A DNA stretch of 20,192 bases from CAYLSV01 sp964386435. GTDB lineage: Bacteria > Planctomycetota > Phycisphaerae > Tepidisphaerales > Tepidisphaeraceae. Made by a program: the position numbers and the translations under genes. The notes below the pieces were generated by a model. That model did no database searches, was not told the origin of the DNA, and worked only from the letters and a program-made list of their open reading frames with translations. The stretch is taken from positions 1 to 20,192 of the forward strand of contig CAYLSV010000061.1 of NCBI GenBank assembly GCA_964386435.1, read 5' to 3'. Positions 6,875 to 14,572 of this stretch are shown piece by piece. The stretch's first letter is position 1. Every line of letters begins with the position of its first letter.

Positions 6875-6964
6875 GAGCCCGCTGTCCGAGTTGCGCCCGA
6901 GCCGAGCTTCGTTAAGATTCCGTGCGGGATGGGGCACGACGCTGGGCCGCGGGTCCGCGTGGGC

Positions 6965-6975
6965 TACGCTGGCGC
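6965..6975 (+). promoter_or_regulatory. TANNNT -10-like box before the EEP-family gene
   Basis: TACGCT (6965-6970) is 5 bases before the ATG at 6976 and supports that start over an upstream in-frame ATG at 6922. Confidence 0.6.
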
Positions 6976-8319
6976 ATGCTCGCCCTGCTGCTCGCGTTGC
7001 TCGTTGGCCCGGCGTCCATCGATGGGGAGGTTCAGCAATGGGACGGGCCTGCCATTCTTGTGGGGCCTGAGGCGGTACGGGTGCGGCTGGCGAACGTGGG
7101 CGAGCGGTCGCTGACGGGCGGGGCGGAGAACGTGGCGCTGCTGCTCGACCTTGATGGCGATCCGTCGACGGGTGGTGATCTGACGGCCGAGGGCGGGGTG
7201 CCGGGGATTGATTTGCGGATTGACTTCAACGCCATCTGGCCGACGCCCGCGCCGGGCGAGCGGGGCCGACGCGGCACGATGGTCACCGGGTTCTACGCCG
7301 GCGGCGGGCCGTTCGAGATCCACCAGTACGACCTCGCCCTCACCAGCGCCCCGACGCACGCGGCCAGCGACTTTGAAGTTTACCTGCAGCCCGGCAACAT
7401 CCGCCGGTTGCCGACCGCGACGGCCGAGGCGACCGGCACGTTCCTGATCGTCGACCGCGGCAACAACCGCACCGTCGCCCGCGGCCCCCGCCTCGCCGCC
7501 GAAGTGTACGAGCCGGAGCCGATCGCTTCGGCAACGCTGCCGGAGGTTGCCGACGGGGCGGTGCGGGTTATGGCGTGGAACGTGCTGTACGAGGGGCCGA
7601 TGGCGAACCCGGAGCCGTTCGGGCGGATCATCAACGCGGTCGGGCCGGACGTGATTCTGGTGCAGGAGTGGAGCCGCGACCCGATCGACGACGCGCTGTT
7701 GGAAGGTTGGTTTGCCGAGCACGTGGGCGGCACCTGGTTCGTCGAGACGGCGGCCGCCCAAGGCGTGGCGGTGGTCAGCCGCGGCGAGATCACGGCCCGC
7801 GGCCCCGACGCCCCAGACGCCGGTGGCCGCCACCCGGCCCGCATCGCCGCGGCCACCGTCGCCACGGACCACGGCCCGCTGACCCTCGCCAGCCTGCACC
7901 TCAAGTGCTGCGGCCACCTTGATTCCGAGGAGGACGCCACCCGCCAGGCCGAGGCCGAGGTGGCTCAGCAGATCGTCCGAAACCTCGCCGGCGACGGCCC
8001 CGCGATCATCGGCGGCGACTTCAACCTCGTCGGCGGCGTCGCCCCAATCAAGCTGAACGTCAACGGCGACCTCACCCCCGCCCTGCCCCACGTGCTCGGC
8101 ACCCCCGGCCTCTTCTACACCTGGCGCGACCCCCGCCAACACTTCGGCCGCAGCCGGCTGGACTACGTTCTGCTGCCCAAGGGCGCGACGGCCGAGGCGG
8201 CGTTCGTCCTCGACACCGCCACGCTGCCGCCGGAGGCTCTCGAAGCCGCCGGTTTGCGGCCGACGGACTCGCTGGCGTCGGACCATCTGCCGATCGTGGT
8301 GGACGTCGTGCTGCCGTGA
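6976..8319 (+). CDS. Secreted endonuclease/exonuclease/phosphatase-family protein
   Basis: The 447-residue product starts with a short, very hydrophobic segment (MLALLLALLVGPAS), likely a signal peptide or anchor. Residues 20-180 form a less familiar domain with acidic repeats such as LLLDLDGDPSTGGD (56-69). Residues 195-447 carry the EEP catalytic fold: VRVMAWNVLYEG (N202), DVILVQEW (E231), LASLHLK (H308), IIGGDFNLV (D348, N350), SRLDYVLLP (D396) and LASDHLPIVVDV (D436, H437). These are the metal and phosphate-handling residues of DNase I-like and sphingomyelinase-like enzymes. All are present, so it is probably an active Mg2+-dependent phosphodiesterase outside the cytoplasm; the substrate (nucleic acid, lipid or sugar phosphate) cannot be told. 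The frame extends to 6922, but the signal sequence and TACGCT box favour 6976. Convergent with the oxidoreductase gene. Confidence 0.8.
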   Translation: MLALLLALLVGPASIDGEVQQWDGPAILVGPEAVRVRLANVGERSLTGGAENVALLLDLDGDPSTGGDLTAEGGVPGIDLRIDFNAIWPTPAPGERGRRGTMVTGFYAGGGPFEIHQYDLALTSAPTHAASDFEVYLQPGNIRRLPTATAEATGTFLIVDRGNNRTVARGPRLAAEVYEPEPIASATLPEVADGAVRVMAWNVLYEGPMANPEPFGRIINAVGPDVILVQEWSRDPIDDALLEGWFAEHVGGTWFVETAAAQGVAVVSRGEITARGPDAPDAGGRHPARIAAATVATDHGPLTLASLHLKCCGHLDSEEDATRQAEAEVAQQIVRNLAGDGPAIIGGDFNLVGGVAPIKLNVNGDLTPALPHVLGTPGLFYTWRDPRQHFGRSRLDYVLLPKGATAEAAFVLDTATLPPEALEAAGLRPTDSLASDHLPIVVDVVLP

Positions 8320-8333
8320 GCGGGCAGGTTGCT

Positions 8334-9521
8334 CTAGCCGCCGACGCCGCGGGTTTTGGCGATCAGCCAGTGTTGGTAGCGGTCGATGTCCAGCGGCAAC
8401 TCGACGGGTTGATGCTGGTCGCCGCTGAGGAGCATGGCGTTGGCGAGTTCGACGGAGGCGAGGCCGGCGGTGCCGGCGGCGGCGACTGGCGTGGCGTGGC
8501 GGATGGCGGTGGCGAAGTTCTGGAAGATGGCTAGGCGGAAGGGTTTCTGGTCGGTGTAGGTGGGGCTGCCGGTGCCGCCGGGAGTTTCGACGCGTTCGGT
8601 GGTGTCCACGGTGCGGAGGTTGGCCGGGCCGGTGTCGTTGTGCCGTTGGATCGACTGGTGGAGCTGCCGGATGCGCAGGGTGCCGTCCTCGGCGACGGCG
8701 GTGCCGCGGTTGCCGACGATTTCCAAACGGTTGGTGCCGGGTGCCTCGCCGGTGGTGGTGAGGAAGGTGGCGATCGGGCCGTGCGGCTGGCCGGGCTCGG
8801 GGTGGCACTCGATGATGGCCGACACCTCGTCCTCGACCTCCACGTCGTGGAACCGGCCGTACCGCGTGACAGCGGTGACCCGTTGCGGGGTGAGGCCGGT
8901 CATCCAGAGGAGCAAATCGAGGTTGTGCGGGGCCTGATTCATCAAGACGCCGCCGCCTTCGTGCTGCCAGGTGCCGCGCCAGCCGCCGCTGGCGTAGTAC
9001 GCTTTCGTGCGGAACCAGTCGGTGACGGTCCAGTGGACCCGCTGCAGCGTGCCCAGTTCCGTGGCGACCACCTCACGCAGCCGCTGCCAGACGGGCATCA
9101 ACCGTTGCTGGAACATGGCGGCGAAGACCAGATCGGGCCGCTTCTGCTTCGCCTCGGCGTACGCGGCGTTGATGCGGGCCGCCCCCTCGACGCTCATGGC
9201 CACCGGCTTCTCGACCAGCACGTGCAGCCCACGCCGCAGGGCCGGCTCGGCGAAGCAGATGTGCCGCGAGTGGGGCGTGGCGACCACCACCGCCTCCAAC
9301 GATTCATCGGCCAGCAACGCATCGGCCGAGTCGTACGCCGCCACCTCCGCCCCGGCCGCGTCGGCGACTTCCCGGGTCAACGCCGTGTCGCGATCGCACA
9401 CGGCCGCCAGCTCCAGCGCCGGCACCTGCTGGTCGATCATCATCGCGTGCCGCTTGCCGACGCTGCCCAAGCCGATGACGCCGGTGCGGACGGTTGCGTC
9501 GGGATGGGCGGACACGGACAC
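8334..9521 (-). CDS. Gfo/Idh/MocA-family oxidoreductase
   Basis: The 395-residue product has an N-terminal Rossmann fold with GVIGLGSVGKRH (14-25), a VVVATPHSRH segment (78-87) and the catalytic EKPVAM (104-109, K105), then the C-terminal substrate domain with GGGVLMNQAPHNLDLL (189-204, H199). This family oxidises or reduces sugars, inositols and related polyols with NAD(P) in the cytoplasm. The substrate cannot be read from the sequence. An upstream GTG at 9542 is in frame, but the GTG at 9521 is 5 bases from a TACATT box and begins nearer the conserved fold. It lies 30 bases downstream of the enolase-family gene in the same direction; the pair probably serve one catabolic pathway although each may have its own promoter. 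Confidence 0.88.
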   Translation of the reverse strand: MSVSAHPDATVRTGVIGLGSVGKRHAMMIDQQVPALELAAVCDRDTALTREVADAAGAEVAAYDSADALLADESLEAVVVATPHSRHICFAEPALRRGLHVLVEKPVAMSVEGAARINAAYAEAKQKRPDLVFAAMFQQRLMPVWQRLREVVATELGTLQRVHWTVTDWFRTKAYYASGGWRGTWQHEGGGVLMNQAPHNLDLLLWMTGLTPQRVTAVTRYGRFHDVEVEDEVSAIIECHPEPGQPHGPIATFLTTTGEAPGTNRLEIVGNRGTAVAEDGTLRIRQLHQSIQRHNDTGPANLRTVDTTERVETPGGTGSPTYTDQKPFRLAIFQNFATAIRHATPVAAAGTAGLASVELANAMLLSGDQHQPVELPLDIDRYQHWLIAKTRGVGG

Positions 9522-9532
9522 GCCCCAATGTA
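9522..9532 (-). promoter_or_regulatory. TANNNT -10-like box before the oxidoreductase gene
   Basis: On the minus strand TACATT (9532-9527) is followed by GGGGC and the GTG start. It sits just beyond the stop codon of the enolase-family gene (9552-9554). Confidence 0.5.
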
Positions 9533-9551
9533 GCGGCACCACCGCGCCCGA

Positions 9552-10691
9552 TCACACCGCCACCGACACCACCACCTCCGCCGCGGCGAGAACGGCCGGA
9601 TCGTACTCGAGGCCCAGCCCCGGCCCGGTTGGCACGGCGATGCGGCCGTCTCGGACGATGAGTGCCGGAGCATACCAGTCGGTGTCGCGCTCGGGGTGGA
9701 CGCTCCACTCGTGGAAGTCGGTGACGTGCTCGATGAGCGCGGCGGCGTGGAGCAGGCCGACCCCCTCGGGGCCGGTTTTGGGCGAGTGCGGGGCGACGGG
9801 CAAACCGCGTTGATTGGCGTGCGCCGCGACCGCCAGCAGCCGACCCAGGCCGCCGACGTAGTGCGGGTCGGGCTGGAGCACGTCGATGACCCGCTCGTCC
9901 ACCATCCGCCGCAGCGTCGGCCAGGCGTGGTCCTGCTCGCCGCCGGCCACGGGGATTGGCGAGGCGGCGGTAACGCGGCGGGTGTCGTCCGGATCATCGA
10001 ACGGGCAGGGCTCCTCGAACAACGTCACGTCGTGCCCGGCGAGCATGGCGGCGACATCCAGCGCGGCCGCGGCGTTGTAGCTGCCGTTGGCGTCGGCCCA
10101 GAGGACGTGGTCGGGGAACGCGTTGCGGAGTGCCGCGGTCACGACCTCGCTGCGGTTGGGGGCGGCGTCGGCGTTGTGGCTCATGCGGCCGCCGACCTTG
10201 TACTTGAGCGCCCGCGCCCCGGTGGCTGCCAGCCGCGGGGCGAACATTTCGACCTCCTGCTCGGCGGTGGTGCCGCGGCCTGTGTGGCTGAGGTAGACGT
10301 CGATCTCGCCCCGCCGCCGCCCGCCGGCGAGGTCGCCGACGTTCTGGCCCAGCTTGCGGCCGATCAAATCGAGGCACGCCATCTCCACCGCCGCGATGCA
10401 CGACCGGGCGGCGAGGCCGAGCTTGTAGTTGCTCTGGTGCCGCCAAAGTTCATGGCCCAAATCGCGGAGTTTCGCCAAATCTCGCCCCACAACGGCCGGG
10501 GCGACCTGGTGGAGGAAAATCGGCCAAAGCACGTTCATCCGCGACGTCGCCGCGGCCACGCCGTGGTCGCCGTCGCCGTCGGTGATGCGGCAGAACCACG
10601 CCTGCGGTGCCCTCAGCAGCTCGATTCGGCGAATCGGCACGAAGGCGTCGAGGCGGGCGGTCAGATCGTCAAGGGCGGTGGCGGGCAGCAT
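9552..10691 (-). CDS. Mandelate racemase/muconate lactonizing enzyme-family protein (enolase superfamily)
   Basis: The 379-residue product has the enolase-superfamily layout: an N-terminal capping domain (to about 125), then a TIM barrel with the KYK motif (K163, K165), WADANGSY (D200 as metal ligand, N202), FEEPCPFDD (E226/E227), VAGGEQD (E252) and a late HSPKTGPEG (H302) in the position of the catalytic His. Such enzymes abstract a proton alpha to a carboxylate; sugar-acid dehydratases and racemases are the common roles. The lysine and histidine sites are both present, consistent with either activity; the substrate is unknown. The frame runs up to 10760, but the ATG at 10691 is 6 bases from a TACGCT box, and the extra upstream segment overlaps the lacI promoter. 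Divergent from the LacI-type regulator. Confidence 0.87.
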   Translation of the reverse strand: MLPATALDDLTARLDAFVPIRRIELLRAPQAWFCRITDGDGDHGVAAATSRMNVLWPIFLHQVAPAVVGRDLAKLRDLGHELWRHQSNYKLGLAARSCIAAVEMACLDLIGRKLGQNVGDLAGGRRRGEIDVYLSHTGRGTTAEQEVEMFAPRLAATGARALKYKVGGRMSHNADAAPNRSEVVTAALRNAFPDHVLWADANGSYNAAAALDVAAMLAGHDVTLFEEPCPFDDPDDTRRVTAASPIPVAGGEQDHAWPTLRRMVDERVIDVLQPDPHYVGGLGRLLAVAAHANQRGLPVAPHSPKTGPEGVGLLHAAALIEHVTDFHEWSVHPERDTDWYAPALIVRDGRIAVPTGPGLGLEYDPAVLAAAEVVVSVAV

Positions 10692-10703
10692 CCGGTGAGC
10701 GTA
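10692..10703 (-). promoter_or_regulatory. TANNNT -10-like box before the enolase-family gene
   Basis: On the minus strand TACGCT (10703-10698) is followed by CACCGG and the ATG at 10691. Confidence 0.6.
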
Positions 10704-10731
10704 GATGCGGATGGCGTCTCGAGAATTCGGC

Positions 10732-10760
10732 TTGGCAGGCCCAAGTGTGTGCGTTAACAT
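10732..10760 (+). promoter_or_regulatory. Sigma70-type promoter of the LacI-family gene
   Basis: TTGGCA (10732-10737) and TAACAT (10755-10760) are spaced by 17 bases. The start of transcription would be near 10767, giving a leader of about 35 nt before the ATG at 10802. The -10 box overlaps the first operator-like repeat. Confidence 0.6.
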
Positions 10761-10773
10761 GTTGTCGTTAACA
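10752..10773. promoter_or_regulatory. Candidate operator with two CGTTAACA repeats
   Basis: CGTTAACA occurs at 10752-10759 and 10766-10773, a 14-base period. Each contains the palindrome GTTAAC, so the pair also reads as an inverted repeat. It overlaps the -10 and start region of the LacI-family promoter and lies 60 to 80 bases upstream of the enolase-family start. An AT-rich island in GC-rich DNA beside a LacI-type gene is typical of an autoregulatory site. Confidence 0.6.
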
Positions 10774-10801
10774 CCGCTTGCCCGTTCGAGTGCTTCTCCC
10801 C

Positions 10802-11884
10802 ATGCCCGCCACCGCCCAAGATGTTGCCCGCGAGGTGGGCGTGACGCAGATCACGGTCAGCCGCACCTTCAGCGGCAAAGGGCCGGTGGCGGCCAAGACG
10901 CGCCAGCGCGTGCTTCAGGCGGCCGAGCGGCTGGGGTATCGGCCCAACGTCGCCGCCCGCGCGACCAAGACCGGCCGGACCGGGTTGATCGGCATGATCG
11001 CCAGCCAGCGGCCGAGCTTCGGGGTGCACAACCCGGAGTTCAACCACGGCGTCGACGCCGCGTTGCACCGGCTGCAGATGCCGCTGGTCCGCGATCTGAT
11101 CCCCCACGACGACGCGGCCGAGGCCAATCCGGACGAGGGCGACGGCCACACCCGGCCGCCGCGGATCGTGCGGGAGCATCTGGTGGACGGCTTGCTGGTC
11201 AACTATGTCTTCCGCACGCCGCCGGCGCTGAAGTCGGCGATCCGGCGGCACCGCATTCCTTCGATCTGGATCAACCGCAAGCGCGAGGCCAACTGCGTCC
11301 GCCCGAACGACGAGGGCGCGGCCGGCACGGCCACCGAGTACCTGCTGGGCCACGGCCACCAACGGGTCGTGATGCTGAACCAGGGGCTGGCGATCGACGA
11401 TCCCGACACCGGAGCCAAGCACTACAGCGTCGTCGACCGCCGCACCGGTTACGATGCGGTGATGCGGCAGGCGGGGCTGACGCCGCGGGTAATCGACTTG
11501 CCGACGCTGCGGCACGAGGAGTTTTTGCCCGGTTACCTGGTGTACCGCTGCGTGGCGTGGCTGCAGCAGATGGCGGGGGATCCGGACCGCCCGACGGCCG
11601 TGTTGTGTGGCAACGGGCAGGGGCGGGCGTTGGTCGCCGCGTGCTGGAAGCTGGGTCTGCGGGTGCCGGACGATTTATCGATCATCACGTTCGACTCGAT
11701 GGCCAGCGCGCGTCATGAGATTGTGGTCGACCGCGTGCTGCTGCCGTTCCGCCAGATTGGCGTGCGGGCCGTGGAGGAGCTCGATGCCCTGATCACCCGC
11801 CCCGACGAGCCGCGGCCGCCGGTCGTGTTGCCCCTTGAATTTCACCGGACGGGCAGTGTTGCCCGCCCCACTTCCGCCTCGTGA
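10802..11884 (+). CDS. LacI-family transcriptional regulator
   Basis: The 360-residue protein begins with a LacI-type helix-turn-helix: TAQDVAREVGVTQITVSRTF (4-23), followed by VAAKTRQRVLQAAERLGYRP and a hinge segment (AARATKTGRTGLIGMI). The rest resembles the periplasmic-binding-protein-like effector domain, with LVDGLLVNY, AVLCGNGQGRALV and VPDDLSIITFDS. Family members bind sugars or sugar derivatives and repress nearby catabolic genes. The ATG at 10802 directly precedes the HTH; upstream TTG and GTG codons are in frame but would add residues without a matching motif. There is no clear Shine-Dalgarno sequence. The gene is divergent from the enolase-family gene, and the repeats at 10752-10773 are its probable operator. 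The PEP-CTERM gene starts 40 bases after its stop. Confidence 0.9.
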   Translation: MPATAQDVAREVGVTQITVSRTFSGKGPVAAKTRQRVLQAAERLGYRPNVAARATKTGRTGLIGMIASQRPSFGVHNPEFNHGVDAALHRLQMPLVRDLIPHDDAAEANPDEGDGHTRPPRIVREHLVDGLLVNYVFRTPPALKSAIRRHRIPSIWINRKREANCVRPNDEGAAGTATEYLLGHGHQRVVMLNQGLAIDDPDTGAKHYSVVDRRTGYDAVMRQAGLTPRVIDLPTLRHEEFLPGYLVYRCVAWLQQMAGDPDRPTAVLCGNGQGRALVAACWKLGLRVPDDLSIITFDSMASARHEIVVDRVLLPFRQIGVRAVEELDALITRPDEPRPPVVLPLEFHRTGSVARPTSAS

Positions 11885-11912
11885 TTGCGAGGCCTTCACT
11901 TCGATTGCTCCC

Positions 11913-11920
11913 AGGAGGAG
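11913..11920 (+). promoter_or_regulatory. Strong Shine-Dalgarno sequence of the PEP-CTERM gene
   Basis: AGGAGGAG ends 4 bases before the ATG at 11925. It is one of only two convincing ribosome binding sites in the window, decides the start and argues for a leadered or cotranscribed mRNA. Confidence 0.85.
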
Positions 11921-11924
11921 AACC

Positions 11925-12749
11925 ATGCGTTACGCCACCTTGACCATCGCGGCCGTTGCCGCCGCCACCCTGACCGCCACCCCGGCGTTGGCGGCACCGT
12001 TTGCCAGCGATTTCACCGGCACCCCGAACTGGAACTGGGACGGGGCCACCACCGGCGGCAACGCCACCGTCACCGGCACCGACCAACTGGTCGTCGACAG
12101 CGGCGGCGACGGCTTCCAAACCCTCGATGCCGGCTACGTCACCGAAGCCCTGAGCATCCCGGCCACCGAAGGAACGATTGTCACCAGCTTCACCCTGCTC
12201 GACATCGCCAACGGGGACGGCAGCCAGCAGGAGATCAAGCTGTTCGAGATCGGCACCACCAGCGGCAACAAGTCGCAGACCAGCTCAGGCATGATCAGCG
12301 AGTTCGGATTACGCTACAACGGCGGCGACGACCGGGTCCGGTTCGACGCCACCTCCAGCATCCGCTTCAACGAGAGCGGCACCGGCACCGGCCTCAACAC
12401 CCTCAGCGGCGGGCCGCTGGATGTGACGATCACCACCAAAATCACCAACACCGGCGACGACTGGACCGTCGAAACCACCGCCGACATCGTCGACGGCCTC
12501 GACACCTACTCGACCGGCACGGCGACGTACACCCGGACCCAGGCGGACTACCAGGGCTTCCAGGAAGCCGGCGCCGAGTACCGGTTGGGCGTGCTGGGCT
12601 CCAACACGTTCAGCGGCAACCAATCGGGCGTGGGCAACATCGTCATCGACGACTTCAGCGCCACGTTCACGCCGATCCCCGAGCCCGCCTCGGCCGGCAT
12701 GATCCTCGGCGGCTTGGGCCTGCTGATGGGTCGCCGCCGCCGGGCTTGA
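11925..12749 (+). CDS. PEP-CTERM sorting-domain protein, secreted
   Basis: The 274-residue product has a signal peptide (about 1-24, ending ATPALAA) and a C-terminal PEP-CTERM tail: IPEP (251-254), a hydrophobic helix (about 257-268) and the basic end GRRRRA. In this system an exosortase recognises the tail and processes the protein on its way to the cell surface or extracellular matrix. The middle is rich in Thr, Gly, Asp and Asn with no cysteine and alternating strand-like patterns (for example VTITTKITNTGDDWTVETT), suggesting a beta-sandwich such as a lectin-like domain; I do not recognise a specific family. Its position after a LacI-type regulator suggests a role linked to carbohydrate, as a surface binding protein. 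No exosortase gene is in the window. Confidence 0.88.
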   Translation: MRYATLTIAAVAAATLTATPALAAPFASDFTGTPNWNWDGATTGGNATVTGTDQLVVDSGGDGFQTLDAGYVTEALSIPATEGTIVTSFTLLDIANGDGSQQEIKLFEIGTTSGNKSQTSSGMISEFGLRYNGGDDRVRFDATSSIRFNESGTGTGLNTLSGGPLDVTITTKITNTGDDWTVETTADIVDGLDTYSTGTATYTRTQADYQGFQEAGAEYRLGVLGSNTFSGNQSGVGNIVIDDFSATFTPIPEPASAGMILGGLGLLMGRRRRA

Positions 12750-12785
12750 GTTGACGGCCTTGCGGTGTGGAGTTGGATCGGCTCG

Positions 12786-12807
12786 TCCTGACGCGTGTGC
12801 GTCGGGG
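12786..12807. terminator. Possible bidirectional terminator hairpin
   Basis: CCTGACGC (12787-12794) pairs with GCGTCGGG (12799-12806) around a GTGT tetraloop, with one wobble pair. It lies between the convergent PEP-CTERM and response-regulator genes. It lacks a T-run, so termination is only inferred from position. Confidence 0.4.
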
Positions 12808-12814
12808 CGGGCCG

Positions 12815-14191
12815 TTACAGTTCGTACTCCTTGATCTTGCGGTACAGCGTCCGCTCGCCGATCCCCAGCATCTGCGCGGCTTCGGCGCGGTTGCCGTCGG
12901 TCATCTGCAGGGTGTTGCGGATCAGTTCCTCTTCGGCCTGACGCATGCTGATGCCGACCAAACCGCCGCCGGTGCTTTTGGGGCCGGTGCGGGGGTTGAT
13001 GTCGCTTGGCAGCACTTCGCCGGTGAGTTCGCCGCCGTCGTCGGTCAGGACGACCATGTTCTCGACGGCGTTCTTGAGCTGCCGCACGTTGCCCGGCCAG
13101 CCGTAGCCCATCAGCTTCTGCTGGGCCTCGGGGGTGATGCCGCGGATGTCCTTGGCGTACTTCTCGGCGGCCTGCTTGAGGAAAAAGTGCGTGAGCAGCG
13201 GGATGTCCTCCCGCCGGTCCCGCAGCGGCGGGATGATGATCGTCACACCCTTGATGCGAAAGTACAAATCCTGCCGGAAATCGCCGGTTTCGACCATTTT
13301 GTCGAGGTCGCGGTTGGTCGCGCTCACCAGCCGCACGTCGACCCGCCGCGGCTCGTTGCTGCCCAGACGGACGACCTCGCCGTTCTCCAGCGTGCGGAGC
13401 AGCTTGGCCTGCATGCTCGCGGGCATGTCGCCGACCTCGTCGAGGAACAGCGTGCCGCCGTCGGCGTGCTCGAACCGCCCGGCCCGCTCGCCGGCGGCGC
13501 CGGTGAACGCGCCGCGGACGTGGCCGAACAATTCGTCCTCCAAGATCGTCTCGGCGAGCCCGGCGCAGTTGAGCGTCACGAGCCGGCGTTTGCGGCGGTT
13601 GGAGTGATCGTGGATCGCGCGGGCGATCAGCTCCTTGCCCGTGCCGCTCTCGCCGAGCACGAGCACCGGGATGTCGCTGGCGGCAATCTGGCGGGCGGTT
13701 TTGACGACCTTGGCCATCGCCGCGCTGCGGCCGACGATGCCCTCGAAGCTGCCGCGATCGAGCACCTCGGCCTCGAGCACCTCGTTCTGTTGCCGCAGCG
13801 CGCTGATTTCGGCGGCCCGGTTCACCTGCGCCCGCAGCTGGTCCAGATCCAGCGGCTTGGTGATGTAGTCGTACGCCCCGGCGGCCAGCGCCTCCTTGCT
13901 CGTCGGCACGTCGTTGACGGCCGTGACCAAGATCACCGGCGGCGGCGGCGTCAGGCTAGTCGCCTGGCGGAGCAGTTCGAGGCCGTCGCGGTCGCCGTCC
14001 ATGCGGAGGTCGGTGACGACCACGTCGTACTTGCCCCGGTCGAGCTTTCGGCGGGCCTCGGGGAGCGAGTGGCAGATGTCGCACTTGTGCCCCAGCCGAC
14101 TGAGGGCCTCGCACATCACCTCGGCGTGGTCCTCCTCGTCGTCGACCACCAGCAGCTTCGCGGGGTGGGGCGCCTTCTTCACCTCGGCCAT
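12815..14191 (-). CDS. Sigma54-dependent response regulator, NtrC family
   Basis: The 458-residue protein has three domains. A receiver domain (about 12-128) carries the acidic pair D17/D18, the phosphoacceptor D61 (VVTDLRM), T90 and K112. An AAA+ domain (about 150-380) carries Walker A GESGTGKE (180-187), the sigma54-contacting GAFTGA loop (227-232), Walker B GGTLFLDE (245-252) and YGWPGNVRQLKN (363-374). A Fis-type helix-turn-helix (about 419-458) ends the protein. On phosphorylation such proteins hydrolyse ATP to open sigma54 promoters. No histidine kinase is adjacent; the nearest is at 18840. It is convergent with the PEP-CTERM gene, and similar regulators (PrsR type) control some PEP-CTERM systems, but I see no specific PrsR signature. 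The ATG at 14191 is 6 bases from TATGCT. Confidence 0.93.
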   Translation of the reverse strand: MAEVKKAPHPAKLLVVDDEEDHAEVMCEALSRLGHKCDICHSLPEARRKLDRGKYDVVVTDLRMDGDRDGLELLRQATSLTPPPPVILVTAVNDVPTSKEALAAGAYDYITKPLDLDQLRAQVNRAAEISALRQQNEVLEAEVLDRGSFEGIVGRSAAMAKVVKTARQIAASDIPVLVLGESGTGKELIARAIHDHSNRRKRRLVTLNCAGLAETILEDELFGHVRGAFTGAAGERAGRFEHADGGTLFLDEVGDMPASMQAKLLRTLENGEVVRLGSNEPRRVDVRLVSATNRDLDKMVETGDFRQDLYFRIKGVTIIIPPLRDRREDIPLLTHFFLKQAAEKYAKDIRGITPEAQQKLMGYGWPGNVRQLKNAVENMVVLTDDGGELTGEVLPSDINPRTGPKSTGGGLVGISMRQAEEELIRNTLQMTDGNRAEAAQMLGIGERTLYRKIKEYEL

Positions 14192-14203
14192 GACCGCAGC
14201 ATA
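14192..14203 (-). promoter_or_regulatory. TANNNT -10-like box before the NtrC-family gene
   Basis: On the minus strand TATGCT (14203-14198) is followed by GCGGTC and the ATG at 14191. Confidence 0.6.
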
Positions 14204-14263
14204 GTGCGGCGGGCGTTACAAACCGGGCGGCGTTTCCTCATCGCCCCGCCGGCGCGTGTCGGC

Positions 14264-14274
14264 AACAATCGGGC
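14264..14274 (+). promoter_or_regulatory. Weak -10-like box before the PspC gene
   Basis: AACAAT (14264-14269) lies 5 bases before the ATG. It departs from TANNNT in the first base but has the same placement, and shares CGGCAACAAT with the promoter at 5980-6008. Confidence 0.4.
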
Positions 14275-14535
14275 ATGAACCAAGATCCTTCCCCCGCACA
14301 GAAAATGATGGACGCCAGCCGGCGGTTCGTCGGCGACTTTGACGTCCGCCGCCGACTGGCCCGCAGCCCGAGCGACGCGATGCTCGCCGGCGTCTGCAGC
14401 GGCCTCGCCCGCTATCTCGGACTCGACCCGACGCTCATCCGCGTGCTCTACGTCGCGGCGAGCTTGTTCGCTTTAGGCATCGGCGGCGTCATCGCGTACG
14501 TCATCTTCTGGGCCATTATGCCGAGGGAGGTTTGA
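14275..14535 (+). CDS. PspC-domain membrane protein
   Basis: The 86-residue protein is a PspC domain almost alone: RRRLARSPSDAMLAGVCSGL (25-44), ARYLGLDPTLIRVLYV (45-60) and a transmembrane segment of about 60-82 ending MPREV. PspC proteins are small inner-membrane proteins linked to the phage-shock envelope-stress response, but many genomes carry them away from pspA, as here. The N-terminal 24 residues are polar and unfamiliar. The next gene (EcsC-like) begins within 40 bases in the same direction, so a joint envelope role is plausible. The stop codon is preceded by AGGGAGG, which could serve as a ribosome binding site for an alternative GTG start of the next gene. Confidence 0.87.
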   Translation: MNQDPSPAQKMMDASRRFVGDFDVRRRLARSPSDAMLAGVCSGLARYLGLDPTLIRVLYVAASLFALGIGGVIAYVIFWAIMPREV

Positions 14536-14560
14536 CGCTGTGGCAATTTGGCGCGACCGG

Positions 14561-14572
14561 TACGATGCGGCG
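14561..14572 (+). promoter_or_regulatory. TANNNT -10-like box before the EcsC-like gene
   Basis: TACGAT (14561-14566) is 6 bases before the ATG at 14573. It competes with AGGGAGG (14524-14530), which is well placed for the GTG at 14540. Confidence 0.5.

Noticed and set aside
6964..8808. 614-codon minus-strand open frame opposite the EEP-family gene
   Set aside because: It covers the antisense of two recognisable genes, and its translation is full of Arg/Pro/His repeats typical of GC-rich shadow frames.
14523..14540. GTG start at 14540 for the EcsC-like gene with AGGGAGG as its ribosome binding site
   Set aside because: Plausible, but AGGGAGG encodes the end of PspC and the TACGAT box fits the ATG at 14573 as in the other genes; kept as the alternative.
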